DNA of 64,000 bases from Verrucomicrobiia bacterium (GTDB lineage Bacteria; Verrucomicrobiota; Verrucomicrobiia; Limisphaerales; Pedosphaeraceae), in assembly GCA_036268055.1 (NCBI GenBank), contig DATAUW010000021.1:1-64000 (forward strand), written 5' to 3'. Of this stretch, positions 1 to 9,356 are shown in pieces. The notes below the pieces were generated by a model that did no database searches, had not been told where the DNA came from, and saw only the letters and a program-made list of their open reading frames with translations. The position numbers were made by a program, and so were the translations under genes. Every line of letters starts with the position of its first letter. Positions within the stretch are counted from its first letter, which is position 1.

Positions 1-1146
<1,146 letters not shown>

Positions 1147-1193
1147 TTTTTTTTAGCCACGGATGGAACACGGAATAAACACGGATTAACCGC

Positions 1194-1379
1194 ATGAAAG
1201 ATAAACAGGCTGCGATTACCGCGATTAGTAAACTCCCGGAAGATGCGTCTATCGAAGAGATCGCCGAGGAATTGCAAATTTTGGCGGCAATAAAAAAAGG
1301 CAAAGCGGATGTGAAGGCCGGGCGGACGAAATCTCATGCGCAGGTCGAAAAGCTTTTTGAGACATGGATTTCAAAGTAA
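1194..1379 (+). CDS. RelB-like antitoxin of a type II toxin-antitoxin pair
   Basis: A 61-residue acidic/helical protein with the pattern of small RelB-type antitoxins: ISKLPEDASIEEIAEELQ, then an IxKGKADVKAG turn and a C-terminal SHAQVEKLFETW helix that would embrace the toxin. The same 'LPEDA..EEI.. KG..D..AG...SH.EV' plan recurs in antitoxins paired with ParE/RelE toxins. The stop overlaps the toxin start by 16 bases, indicating translational coupling. It should bind and neutralise the downstream toxin and repress the pair. It sits inside the suf gene cluster. Confidence 0.75.
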   Translation: MKDKQAAITAISKLPEDASIEEIAEELQILAAIKKGKADVKAGRTKSHAQVEKLFETWISK

Positions 1380-1663
1380 TCTGGACCGATTCGGCAATCG
1401 CGGACATTAAAGATATTTGTGAATACATTGCGCTTGATAGCAAACCAGCCGCTGAAAGGATCGGGCGGGGAATTCTTGATCATGTAAAAATATTGGAAAC
1501 TTTTCCGTTCATCGGCCCCGCTTATCCCCGCCGTTCCAGCGGTGCCATTCGAGAAATTGTTTTCCGCCATTACAGAATTTTTTATGAAATATCAGACAGG
1601 CGCAAATTGGTTCATATATTGCGTGTTTGGCATGGGGCCAGATCGGAACCGGATTTAAGATAA
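1364..1663 (+). CDS. ParE/RelE-superfamily toxin
   Basis: A 99-residue basic protein with the RelE/ParE fold signature: an N-terminal strand (FKVIWTDSAIADIKDI), two helices (YIALDSKPAAERI, ILDHVKILETFP), the G-P-x-Y-P-R segment and the terminal strands REIVFRHYRIFYEI and VHILRVWHGAR. The RVWHGAR ending resembles ParE-like members more than ribosome-dependent RelE, so a gyrase target is possible but not shown. It overlaps its antitoxin by 16 bases and ends 14 bases before sufC. Confidence 0.8.
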   Translation: MDFKVIWTDSAIADIKDICEYIALDSKPAAERIGRGILDHVKILETFPFIGPAYPRRSSGAIREIVFRHYRIFYEISDRRKLVHILRVWHGARSEPDLR

Positions 1664-1677
1664 TTATTATTTAACTG

Positions 1678-2445
1678 ATGAAACACTTACTCGAAATTAA
1701 GAATCTTCACGCGGGCGTGGAGAATAAACAAATCCTCAAGGGGATTGATCTGACGATTAATCCCGGCGAAGTTCACGCGATCATGGGGCCGAATGGCAGC
1801 GGCAAAAGCACGCTGGCGGCGATTCTCGCGGGCCGCGATGGTTATGATGTCACTGAAGGGCAAGTTATTTATAACGGGCTCGACTTGCTGGAACTCGATC
1901 CCGAGGAGCGCGCGCGCGAAGGCGTGTTTCTTGCATTCCAATATCCGGTGGAGATTCCCGGCGTGAACAGCACTTACTTTCTCAAGGCCGCGTTGAATGA
2001 AATTCGCAAGCACAAGGGCGAGCAGGAATTGGACGCGATGGAATTTCTTGCACTCGTGAAGCAGAAGATGAAGTTGCTCGAACTGCCGGAGGATTTGTTG
2101 AAACGTCCGGTGAACGAAGGTTTTTCCGGCGGCGAAAAAAAGCGCAACGAAATTTTCCAGATGGCGGTGCTGGAACCCAAGCTGGCGATCCTCGATGAGA
2201 CGGATTCGGGCCTGGACATTGACGCGCTCAAAATCGTCGCAGGTGGCGTGAATAAATTGCGACGGGCGGATGCGGCGCAGTTGGTCATCACACATTACCA
2301 GCGTTTGCTTGATTACATTGTGCCGGATTTCGTGCATGTGCTTTACAACGGGCGCATCGTGCGCACGGGCGGCAAGGAACTCGCGCTCGAACTTGAGAAA
2401 AAAGGCTACGACTGGCTCATTAATCCTGAGGTGGTCACCGCTTGA
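1678..2445 (+). CDS. sufC: Fe-S cluster assembly ATPase SufC
   Basis: Cytosolic ABC-type ATPase that powers the SufBCD scaffold. The 255-residue length is normal. The Walker A motif GPNGSGKST is at residues 37-45, the ABC signature appears in the SufC-specific form FSGGEKKRNEI near 148-158, and Walker B with the catalytic glutamate replaced in the typical SufC manner (ILDETDSGLD) is near 170. No Shine-Dalgarno site is visible before the ATG, as for many genes here. It would normally be co-transcribed with sufB, and the toxin-antitoxin pair now separates them. sufD and sufS are not downstream, since rsmD follows. Confidence 0.95.
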   Translation: MKHLLEIKNLHAGVENKQILKGIDLTINPGEVHAIMGPNGSGKSTLAAILAGRDGYDVTEGQVIYNGLDLLELDPEERAREGVFLAFQYPVEIPGVNSTYFLKAALNEIRKHKGEQELDAMEFLALVKQKMKLLELPEDLLKRPVNEGFSGGEKKRNEIFQMAVLEPKLAILDETDSGLDIDALKIVAGGVNKLRRADAAQLVITHYQRLLDYIVPDFVHVLYNGRIVRTGGKELALELEKKGYDWLINPEVVTA

Positions 2446-2501
2446 TCGGAGTTGCGGCGAGCGAAATCTTTTCGCATCCCCGTGGTTCAAATCGCTGACT
2501 C

Positions 2502-3101
2502 ATGCGCATCACCGGCGGACAAGCTTCGGGCCGGCACTTGAAAGTGCCAAAGGGTTTGGCCGTGCGGCCGACGCCGGACATGGTCAAGCAGGCCGTGTTC
2601 AACAGCCTTGGGGAACGCATCGTCAGTGCGCGCGTGCTGGAGTTGTTTGCAGGCACGGGGGCGTTGAGCCTGGAGAGTTTGAGTCGCGGCGCGGCGTTTG
2701 CGATGTGCATCGAGAAGGCGCAACGCCACGCGCAGGCGATTCGACACAATTTAATGGCGGCATCGCTTCCGGTTGGCAGTCTCGAGGTGCGCGTGCAGGA
2801 TGTGTTCGTCGCGCTGGCGCAACTGGCCGCGCACAAAACGCAATTCGACCTCATCCTCGCCGATCCGCCATATGGGGATAAAAATGTCGGCCACCGTTCG
2901 CGTTCGCTCGCGCAAAAGTTGCTCGACGATCCGAACCTCGCGGAAGTCCTGAAACCCGGCGGCACGTTCGTGCTCGGCCACACCAAGCGCGACACGCTGG
3001 AGATTCCCGGCATTTGGCACGAACCCAAACTTCTCAAGCACGGTGACAGTATCATGCGCATTCTGGTGCGCGAGAGTGCAGCCAACGAAAGTGCTAATTA
3101 G
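2502..3101 (+). CDS. rsmD: 16S rRNA (guanine(966)-N(2))-methyltransferase RsmD
   Basis: Methylates G966 of 16S rRNA in the 30S subunit using S-adenosylmethionine. The 199-residue protein starts with the family's MRITGGQASGRHLKVP and VRPTPDMVKQAVFNSL. The SAM-binding motif I (ELFAGTGAL) is at residues 47-55 and the catalytic DPPY motif at 121-124. It lies 56 bases downstream of sufC on the same strand, a housekeeping neighbour not functionally tied to Fe-S assembly. Confidence 0.92.
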   Translation: MRITGGQASGRHLKVPKGLAVRPTPDMVKQAVFNSLGERIVSARVLELFAGTGALSLESLSRGAAFAMCIEKAQRHAQAIRHNLMAASLPVGSLEVRVQDVFVALAQLAAHKTQFDLILADPPYGDKNVGHRSRSLAQKLLDDPNLAEVLKPGGTFVLGHTKRDTLEIPGIWHEPKLLKHGDSIMRILVRESAANESAN

Positions 3102-3215
3102 AATTGCGTTTCAGTTTGGTTACAATCGGAGCGCGAACAGTTTTCAAGTTGTTCTGATGCTCATCGTGGTTTAGAGTGCAAAAGTTGGAACGGCAATCAC
3201 GCCATCCCTCAATAT

Positions 3216-4208
3216 ATGAAAGCTCGAATCTTCGCAGTCATCGCCAGTCTCATTTTGCTGACCCATCTGCCATCAGCTCGCGGGCAGGGGACGAGTTTCA
3301 CCTATCAAGGCCATTTGAATTCCAACGGCGCGTCTGCCGCGGGGAATTTTGATTTTCAATTCGGCCTCTACACGAACGTGGCGACGGGAAATCTCGTTAC
3401 TTCACTCGTCACCAATTCAGACATCATCGTCTCGAACGGTTTGTTCACGACGGCGCTGAGTTTCGGCAATGTTTTTAACGGCGCGAGCTGTTGGCTGGAA
3501 ATCGGGGTGCGCACGAATGGTTCGACCGGTGCGTTCATGATTTTGACGCCGCGGCAGATGATCACGCCCGCGCCTTATGCGATCATGGCGAACAGCGCGA
3601 GCAATCTGCTGGGCACGCTGCCCGCGACGCAATTAAGTGGCGCGTTGCCGGCGTCGGCAGTGGCGGGCGCGTTTTCCAATGCGGTGACTTTCATCAATGC
3701 CACGAATATTTTTGTCGGCAACGGGTTCGGATTGACGACGCTTTTACAGACGAATTATTTATACGTCACGGACAGCAGCGTGCAAGAAATTGGCACCGCG
3801 AATACATTCCAGAACATCACCACCAGCACGCAATTAGGAAATACGGGCTGGGGTTTTTCGAGTACGGGAGTTTTTACCGCGCAACAGAATGGCATCTACC
3901 TAGTGCAATATCAGATTGAGGTGCAAAATGGCCAATCAACCGCTTCGGGAGTCAATATCGCTTTTGGCGCGCGAGCATTATTGAATTCCGCCACTGAAAT
4001 TACTGGCAGCGAATCGTTCATTAATATTCCACCAGCGTTCGGCGAGGGAATTTTGACAAAGAGTTTTCTCGTGGCCGTGATTGCCGGGCAGACCGTCTCC
4101 CTGCAAATAGCCTCTAATGCGACCGGAACTTTTGCTTACATCGCGTCGGGAACCTTCGCCGGAGAAAATTATCCGGGCGTCACGCTTACTATTCTACGGA
4201 TACAATAG
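3216..4208 (+). CDS. Secreted protein with C1q/BclA-like C-terminal domain
   Basis: Unknown function. The 330-residue protein has a Sec signal peptide (about residues 1-23, ending SARGQ). Next comes a domain beginning TSFTYQGHLNSNGASAAGNF, a module frequent in verrucomicrobial secreted proteins. The C-terminal ~130 residues resemble the jelly-roll C1q/TNF-like domain of BclA-type proteins (GIYLVQYQIEVQNG, LTKSFLVAVIAGQTVSLQI). The family suggests a trimeric extracellular or surface protein. It ends 8 bases from the convergent oxidoreductase gene. No operon partner is evident. Confidence 0.7.
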   Translation: MKARIFAVIASLILLTHLPSARGQGTSFTYQGHLNSNGASAAGNFDFQFGLYTNVATGNLVTSLVTNSDIIVSNGLFTTALSFGNVFNGASCWLEIGVRTNGSTGAFMILTPRQMITPAPYAIMANSASNLLGTLPATQLSGALPASAVAGAFSNAVTFINATNIFVGNGFGLTTLLQTNYLYVTDSSVQEIGTANTFQNITTSTQLGNTGWGFSSTGVFTAQQNGIYLVQYQIEVQNGQSTASGVNIAFGARALLNSATEITGSESFINIPPAFGEGILTKSFLVAVIAGQTVSLQIASNATGTFAYIASGTFAGENYPGVTLTILRIQ

Positions 4209-4215
4209 AACTAGC

Positions 4216-5334
4216 TTACGCGGGAGTTGCCCACGCGCCGGTCTTCGCTCCTTTATAAGCGGCTTCCATCACGCTCACGCGCGCGGCGGCTTCGGCGGGG
4301 GTTACCAGCGGCTGCCCGGTTTTGCCGAGCAGCGTGTCGAGATATTGAACCATCGGCGGTGGCGAAGCGGGGGGCAGATCTTTCCAGGGCGCGCGGCCAT
4401 CGGCGCCAGGCACGTTGCTGCTCGCGAAAATCAAGCGTCCCTGGTCCACATACGCGAAACCTTCCGTGCCACTAATCATGAGGGTCACTGGGTTGGCGAT
4501 GTCCACCCAGCCGGCCGCGAGCGTGCCGGTGATGCCGTTCTTAAATTTAATTAAGCTTTCGCCAGATTCATCGCAATCGCCATAATTGCCGGTGACCACT
4601 TTGATGTCCGCCGTGATGGATTCGACGTCGCCGAACATCCACATCAAAATATCCAGCGAGTGCGTTCCCAAATCTCCGAACGCGCCGACGCCCGCGATCT
4701 TCGGGTCGGCCATCCAGCGATAATCCGTATCGAACCAATGGTTGAGCGAGCCGCTGTGGCAGTTGGAGCCGCGCACCCGTGTGATCTTGCCGAAGCTTTT
4801 TTTGGCGACTTGGTCCTTGAGAAAAAGTAGCACTGGATCCGCTCGCAGGAAATAACCAGTCGTGAAAATCAGCTTCGCTTTTTCAATCGCCGAAGCCATG
4901 GCGTAGCTGTCGGTCGAGGTGAAGCCCAGCGGTTTTTCGACGAACATGTTTTTGCCCGCGGCGGCGGCGGCGAGAACGAGGTCTTTGTGGCGGTCCGTCT
5001 CCGAGCAGATGACCACGCCTTTGATTTCCGCGTCCGACCAAATTTTCGTGAGGTCATCCACCGTGGGACAGCCGAGTTCGGTTCCCCAATGCGCCGCGCG
5101 AGCCGCGTCGTGATCCCAAACGTATTTCACCTTCACATCCTTGCGGCTCTTGAGAATATTCACATAGGTCGGCGTGTGGATGTGCGCGCCGCCAACGAGC
5201 GCGACCATGACAGACGCCACATCTTCCGCCAGCGCGGACATCGCCGGGGACAAAACTGCCGTCGCCGCGGCCGCCGTGCTAACTTGTTTGATGAAATCGC
5301 GCCGTCCAATGGATGTATCCGAGGATGAATTCAT
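4216..5334 (-). CDS. Tat-exported Gfo/Idh/MocA family oxidoreductase
   Basis: Predicted NAD(P)-dependent sugar or sugar-derivative dehydrogenase acting outside the cytoplasm. The 372 residues begin with a twin-arginine signal (RRDFIK at 11-16, then an alanine-rich hydrophobic stretch to about residue 37). A Rossmann domain with the family's EKP motif follows at 133-135, then the C-terminal substrate domain with DLGTHSLDILMW at 221-232, supplying the usual D/H pair. The substrate cannot be read from sequence. Exported members of this family are very common in Verrucomicrobia and Planctomycetes, where cofactor may be carried through Tat pre-bound. Confidence 0.85.
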   Translation of the reverse strand: MNSSSDTSIGRRDFIKQVSTAAAATAVLSPAMSALAEDVASVMVALVGGAHIHTPTYVNILKSRKDVKVKYVWDHDAARAAHWGTELGCPTVDDLTKIWSDAEIKGVVICSETDRHKDLVLAAAAAGKNMFVEKPLGFTSTDSYAMASAIEKAKLIFTTGYFLRADPVLLFLKDQVAKKSFGKITRVRGSNCHSGSLNHWFDTDYRWMADPKIAGVGAFGDLGTHSLDILMWMFGDVESITADIKVVTGNYGDCDESGESLIKFKNGITGTLAAGWVDIANPVTLMISGTEGFAYVDQGRLIFASSNVPGADGRAPWKDLPPASPPPMVQYLDTLLGKTGQPLVTPAEAAARVSVMEAAYKGAKTGAWATPA

Positions 5335-5404
5335 AAATTTTGGGATGAGACGATTGACGGACGGACGCTAACAGCCACAGTAAATGCGCGCAAGAAAACT
5401 CCAA

Positions 5405-7291
5405 TCAAGGCTGCGAAATGCGATAGAAAGTCTGGGCATTCGTGGCCGAAATGTCCGTGAAAACATTCGTTCCCGTTGGATTTGGAATCGTGCCGAGGAA
5501 TTGCCACGTTGCGAGATTTGTCGAAGCGTGAACCGTGAAAGTTTTTCCCGTTTGTCCTGCAAGCGCGATCTTAAATTCTCCTTCGTTGAACGCCGGAGCG
5601 CTGACAATTTCCGGGGCACGCACCAATCCGGCGCTTCCGGCGAGATAGATTGAATGAATTTCTGCCGCACTCAGCGCGCGTTTGAAAACGAGCATTTCGT
5701 CGAGGCTGCCGAGCATGTAATCCACGAACTTGCCGGAGCTGGCCACCCAACCCGCGCCGATATAACCGAGCGGGAGCGGAAACGAACCCGTGATCGTTCC
5801 TTCCAGTGTGCCATTTGCATAGAGCGATACGCCACCGCTTGTGCCCACGAAAGCCAGATGAGTCCAGGTGTTGAGTGGGACAATATAATTATAGGGGAAA
5901 TCGTTATTGCCGAACTGGGTGTAACCCACCTGGCGCGTTCCGTTGTATTGCTCGAGCTTGATTTCATTCGTTCCATCGCCGGTGATCGCCGCGCCCGTGC
6001 TCGGAGCATTTTGGCGATTCACCCATACGCTGAACGTCCACGGCACGGGCAAGCTCAACACGCTATTGCTTAAAAAGGTCGCGTTGCCGTCGAAATGAAA
6101 GGCCTTTCCCTGCTCGCCGGAGACGTAGGTCACGTTATTGAACGGCGTGAAATGGTTTGTGCCAAAAATATCGTTGGGATTTGAATCGGCGGTAAACCAA
6201 TCGGCCATCGTCGTGGGCGCGAGAATCGCCCCGGTGGCATTGGTGAGCGGTGCTGAAACTCCGAGAGATGCCGTTGCCGTGAAGAACGGCGCGTCCGACT
6301 TTTTTACAACTACAGAGTAAGGTCCGGCGTAAGCAAGTTGCGTGTTAGTTACTGTATAACTCGTGCCCGTCGCTCCCGGAATGTTGACCTGATTGGACTG
6401 CCATTGATAAGTCAGCGAAGTTCCCCCCGCCGTGACTCTAAACGTCGCGTTGGAACCGGGATTGACCACGACATTTGAGGGCGCGACGTTGCCAATGACG
6501 AATGCCGTCAGCAGAGTGTTGGTGGTGCCATTCAGCACGTCCACATCGCAATCGCCAGTGATGCCGGAGACATGACTGGTCGAGCCGTATTGCCAGAAGG
6601 CCCAGCCTGACCACGGACTGAGACTGCTGGGCGCGCCGGTTGTGAAGTTTGGCGTCGTGGGATACTGTGCCATCCACAAAGGCCATTTAGTAACGCTGGC
6701 ATCAAAGCCGGGACCGTAACTTGCCGTGCCCGTCGCGTACGATACAAAAGTATAAACCACTGGCGTGACCGCAACACCGATAGCCTTGCCGTCATTTACA
6801 ATCTGCTGGCACCACTCATTAACCCACGCGGACAAGGTCGCCTGGGTATAATGCGGGCTGGCGTTGGTGACTTCCTGTTCGATGTCGAGCATGGGCATCA
6901 CGTAAGTGCCGCCGCCGGTAATATAGCTTTTTACCACGCTCCAAAAGTGCGCGGCTTCTTCATCGGCGCCGGCAGTACCGATGTGCAGTTCAGGATGCGC
7001 AAAATGATAAGCGCCGATCAATACACCGGCCCCGCGCGCGTTCACGATATTGTAACTAAAGTCGGCATCGTTGACCGTCAGCCCTTCGGTGGCCTTGGCC
7101 CAGGCGAATGAGATGCCCGCGCTTTTCACTTGCGGCCAATTAATATTGGTCGCCGGGGTTTGCGCCGAACCTTGAAAGCTGGAGACATCAATGCCCAATG
7201 GTCGTTGGGCCAAAGCGAAGGGCGATGACAGAAGAAGCAGTGAAATGGGCGCAAGAGGTAACGCGCGGAACAAAACGCGGGAACAGTTCAT
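5405..7291 (-). CDS. Secreted GH25 lysozyme-like protein with Ig-like, LamG and C-terminal domains
   Basis: Likely cell-wall hydrolase (N-acetylmuramidase fold) acting outside the cell. The 628 residues comprise a signal peptide (1-29, ending FALAQ), then a GH25 domain of about 200 residues starting GIDVSSFQG (Asp35), with WAKATEG and the DIE motif at 136-138 that carries the family's catalytic acids. An Ig-like module (about 265-345), a LamG/concanavalin-like domain (about 360-550) and a C-terminal module ending TFYRISQP follow. That ending matches the shared F-[FY]-R domain of other secreted proteins in this window. The peptidoglycan or other glycan target is unproven. Confidence 0.85.
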   Translation of the reverse strand: MNCSRVLFRALPLAPISLLLLSSPFALAQRPLGIDVSSFQGSAQTPATNINWPQVKSAGISFAWAKATEGLTVNDADFSYNIVNARGAGVLIGAYHFAHPELHIGTAGADEEAAHFWSVVKSYITGGGTYVMPMLDIEQEVTNASPHYTQATLSAWVNEWCQQIVNDGKAIGVAVTPVVYTFVSYATGTASYGPGFDASVTKWPLWMAQYPTTPNFTTGAPSSLSPWSGWAFWQYGSTSHVSGITGDCDVDVLNGTTNTLLTAFVIGNVAPSNVVVNPGSNATFRVTAGGTSLTYQWQSNQVNIPGATGTSYTVTNTQLAYAGPYSVVVKKSDAPFFTATASLGVSAPLTNATGAILAPTTMADWFTADSNPNDIFGTNHFTPFNNVTYVSGEQGKAFHFDGNATFLSNSVLSLPVPWTFSVWVNRQNAPSTGAAITGDGTNEIKLEQYNGTRQVGYTQFGNNDFPYNYIVPLNTWTHLAFVGTSGGVSLYANGTLEGTITGSFPLPLGYIGAGWVASSGKFVDYMLGSLDEMLVFKRALSAAEIHSIYLAGSAGLVRAPEIVSAPAFNEGEFKIALAGQTGKTFTVHASTNLATWQFLGTIPNPTGTNVFTDISATNAQTFYRISQP

Positions 7292-7452
7292 ATCTTAGAT
7301 GCGATTCCAATCAGCAGCCGGTAAGTCGCCGTGATTAGAGTTGCGCGGGAGTTATACCAGTTACTGAGTAATTGGCAAACTTAAAGACTCAATGGCGCGC
7401 TGCGGGATGCCTTCGCTCGTAAATTTCTACCGGGTGGCAACCGATTGGCGGA

Positions 7453-7821
7453 TTATTCGCGAAGAAATTTTTGCAGCCGCCGCCATTCGGGCTGAGTGGT
7501 CTTGAGGCATTTCGCATTCATGGATTGATACAAGGCGAGCACTTCGCGGCCAGCATCCGTAAGGACAGCGCCACCGCCGCCTTTGCTGCCGCCGCGCACC
7601 GCGACGACGAGCGGTTCCTTGAAACAGCGATTGACCGTGCGAATCAGCGTCCACGCGCGCATGTAAGACATGCCGAGGGAGGCGGCGGCGCGAGTGATGG
7701 AACCGGTGTGCTCCAATTCTTCCAGCAGCGCGATCTTGCCTGGTCCGAGCGCAATATCTTCCCCACGCCGGACGCGCAAACGCGGCTGCAAAACGAGCGG
7801 GCGATTCGCTTTGGTTTTCAT
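7453..7821 (-). CDS. ModE-like winged-helix transcriptional regulator (DNA-binding domain only)
   Basis: A 122-residue protein equivalent to the N-terminal domain of ModE. It carries GPGKIALLEELEHTGSITRA and AASLGMSYMRAWTLI as the helix-turn-helix, then the LVVAVRGGSKGGGGAVLTDAG wing and a dimerisation helix. It lacks the C-terminal molybdate-binding MOP domains of full ModE, so whether it senses molybdate is uncertain. The frame stays open upstream to an ATG at 7917, but the family alignment begins near the ATG at 7821, which is chosen here. Neither start has a clear ribosome site. It is divergent from the desaturase gene. Confidence 0.75.
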   Translation of the reverse strand: MKTKANRPLVLQPRLRVRRGEDIALGPGKIALLEELEHTGSITRAAASLGMSYMRAWTLIRTVNRCFKEPLVVAVRGGSKGGGGAVLTDAGREVLALYQSMNAKCLKTTQPEWRRLQKFLRE

Positions 7822-7960
7822 CGCGGCAGCAGGATACTTCGGCAAGGTGTTTTGCGAAATGCAATTCTCGCACTTCCACTTTGACTGACACGCTGTCAGC
7901 GGATTTTTCCTTTTCATTCGAGAGGGGTAATGCCAGCCTGTCAGTTGAGATTACAAAAGC

Positions 7961-8962
7961 ATGAACCGTAGCCTCTCACCCAACGAACCGACTCAACCGG
8001 CCAAACTCGCGTGGCTGGTCAAGCCGACTTATGGCCATGTCGGCCCCTCGCCCAAACGCCCGACGACGAAGGAAGTCATCGTGGAGTGGTTTGATGCCGT
8101 CAGTTTCTGGAAGGATTCGACGCGATTGCTGCCGGCGTTTTATCTTTTGTATCACTTCGCGACGTTCGCGGTATTCGTTTATTTCCTAGTGCATTATTTT
8201 TCCATTCTCGCGGTAGTGAGCGTGGCGTTGATCGGGTCTTTCATCGGCACGGTTTATAACACCGTGTGGTATCATCGTTATTGTTCACATCAGGCATTTC
8301 GTTTTCGGAGCGTATGGTTTGCGCGGCTGTTTTTGTGGACGAATCCGATTTCGTTTCGCGAGGAGAGTTATGTGATTCCCCACCGCGTGCATCACTCGAA
8401 GTCCGATGAACCGGGCGATCCGTATGGGCCGCACCTCGGCTGGCTTGGCAGTTATCTGGCCACGGAAACCCAGCAGAAGATGAACCGCAACATCACCAGC
8501 GCGGAATATGATCGTTTGGCCAGCAGCCTGGGGCATATCGGGCTCATCAAAAATTCCTACGCGCAATTCCAGCGCACTGGTTCGGTGGAAAATGTCGGGT
8601 GCTATTTTGCGCGCGTGCTGGTCGCGAATATATTCTGGTCGGCGATTGGTTACGCCGTAGCGGGTGTGCCGGGAGTGCTGGCGTTTATCGCGGGAAATTT
8701 TCTATTCGCTTTCGTGGTCCGGGATTTCAATTATCGCGGGCACGCGAGCATGTTTGGCACGGACAAGGAAGGCGCGCCGGTGAACCAAGTCATCTACGGA
8801 ATCATTGCCGGTGAATGGCACGAGAATCATCATGACCATCCACGGCTCGCGCGCAGCGGACTGGTGTGGTGGCAGGTGGACGTGCCGTATTACATTATTC
8901 TCGCGATGAGAAGCTGCGGCGTCGTCACGCAATATAATAAAGAGATCGTCGAGCGCGGTTGA
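7961..8962 (+). CDS. Membrane-bound fatty acid desaturase (acyl-CoA desaturase family)
   Basis: Integral membrane di-iron enzyme expected to introduce a double bond into an acyl chain, adjusting membrane fluidity. The 333 residues contain all three histidine boxes: HRYCSH at 105-110, HRVHH at 141-145 and HENHH at 287-291. The second box sits in the typical HSKSDEPGDPYGPH context of delta-9-type desaturases. Hydrophobic segments lie around 57-100 and 205-245. The gene is divergent from the ModE-like regulator, 139 bases away, which might control it, although that is only a positional inference. Confidence 0.88.
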   Translation: MNRSLSPNEPTQPAKLAWLVKPTYGHVGPSPKRPTTKEVIVEWFDAVSFWKDSTRLLPAFYLLYHFATFAVFVYFLVHYFSILAVVSVALIGSFIGTVYNTVWYHRYCSHQAFRFRSVWFARLFLWTNPISFREESYVIPHRVHHSKSDEPGDPYGPHLGWLGSYLATETQQKMNRNITSAEYDRLASSLGHIGLIKNSYAQFQRTGSVENVGCYFARVLVANIFWSAIGYAVAGVPGVLAFIAGNFLFAFVVRDFNYRGHASMFGTDKEGAPVNQVIYGIIAGEWHENHHDHPRLARSGLVWWQVDVPYYIILAMRSCGVVTQYNKEIVERG

Positions 8963-9163
8963 ATTTGACTCGGAGCGTTTGCAATTCGTCCGGCGCGGAC
9001 TCAGTCCGGAAAATTATCGCGAACGGAATTGCGGGATAAAACCATCAGCGTGAAAATTCCCAGCGCCGTGCCAAAAGGGATTTGGATGCGCCTACCTTGC
9101 GTGACGCTTGCGGGGAAACGAACATACCGAGAGCGGTATCAACACTCAGCGAAAGAAAAAATT

Positions 9164-9249
9164 ATGGGCGATAAATCCCCAAAGCAAATCAGAAAAAATC
9201 CTCACAGAACGCGATGAAAACCAGCGCGGCGAACCAAAAGAAAAAATAG
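9164..9249 (+). pseudogene. Frameshifted tiny gene of the MGDKSPK type
   Basis: The ATG at 9164 opens with MGDKSPK, the start I remember for very small Lys/Gln-rich proteins widespread in Verrucomicrobia and relatives. In the present frame it ends after 17 residues. If the run of four C at 9177-9180 were five, the frame would continue as ANQKKSSQNAMKTSAANQ and then KKK to a TAG at 9247-9249, the expected composition. So the gene either lost one base in a homopolymer or the assembly did. No function is known to me. The rest of the 8963-9356 gap shows nothing supportable. Confidence 0.5.
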
Positions 9250-9356
9250 AACACCGCGGCATCGTCGGCGAAGCCGAAGAAGTAAGACGTTTCAAGTGTC
9301 TACGCCGCGCTCGCGAGGTGCGCGAGTTTCCGGCGGATATAAGCAAAGATGCTTTT

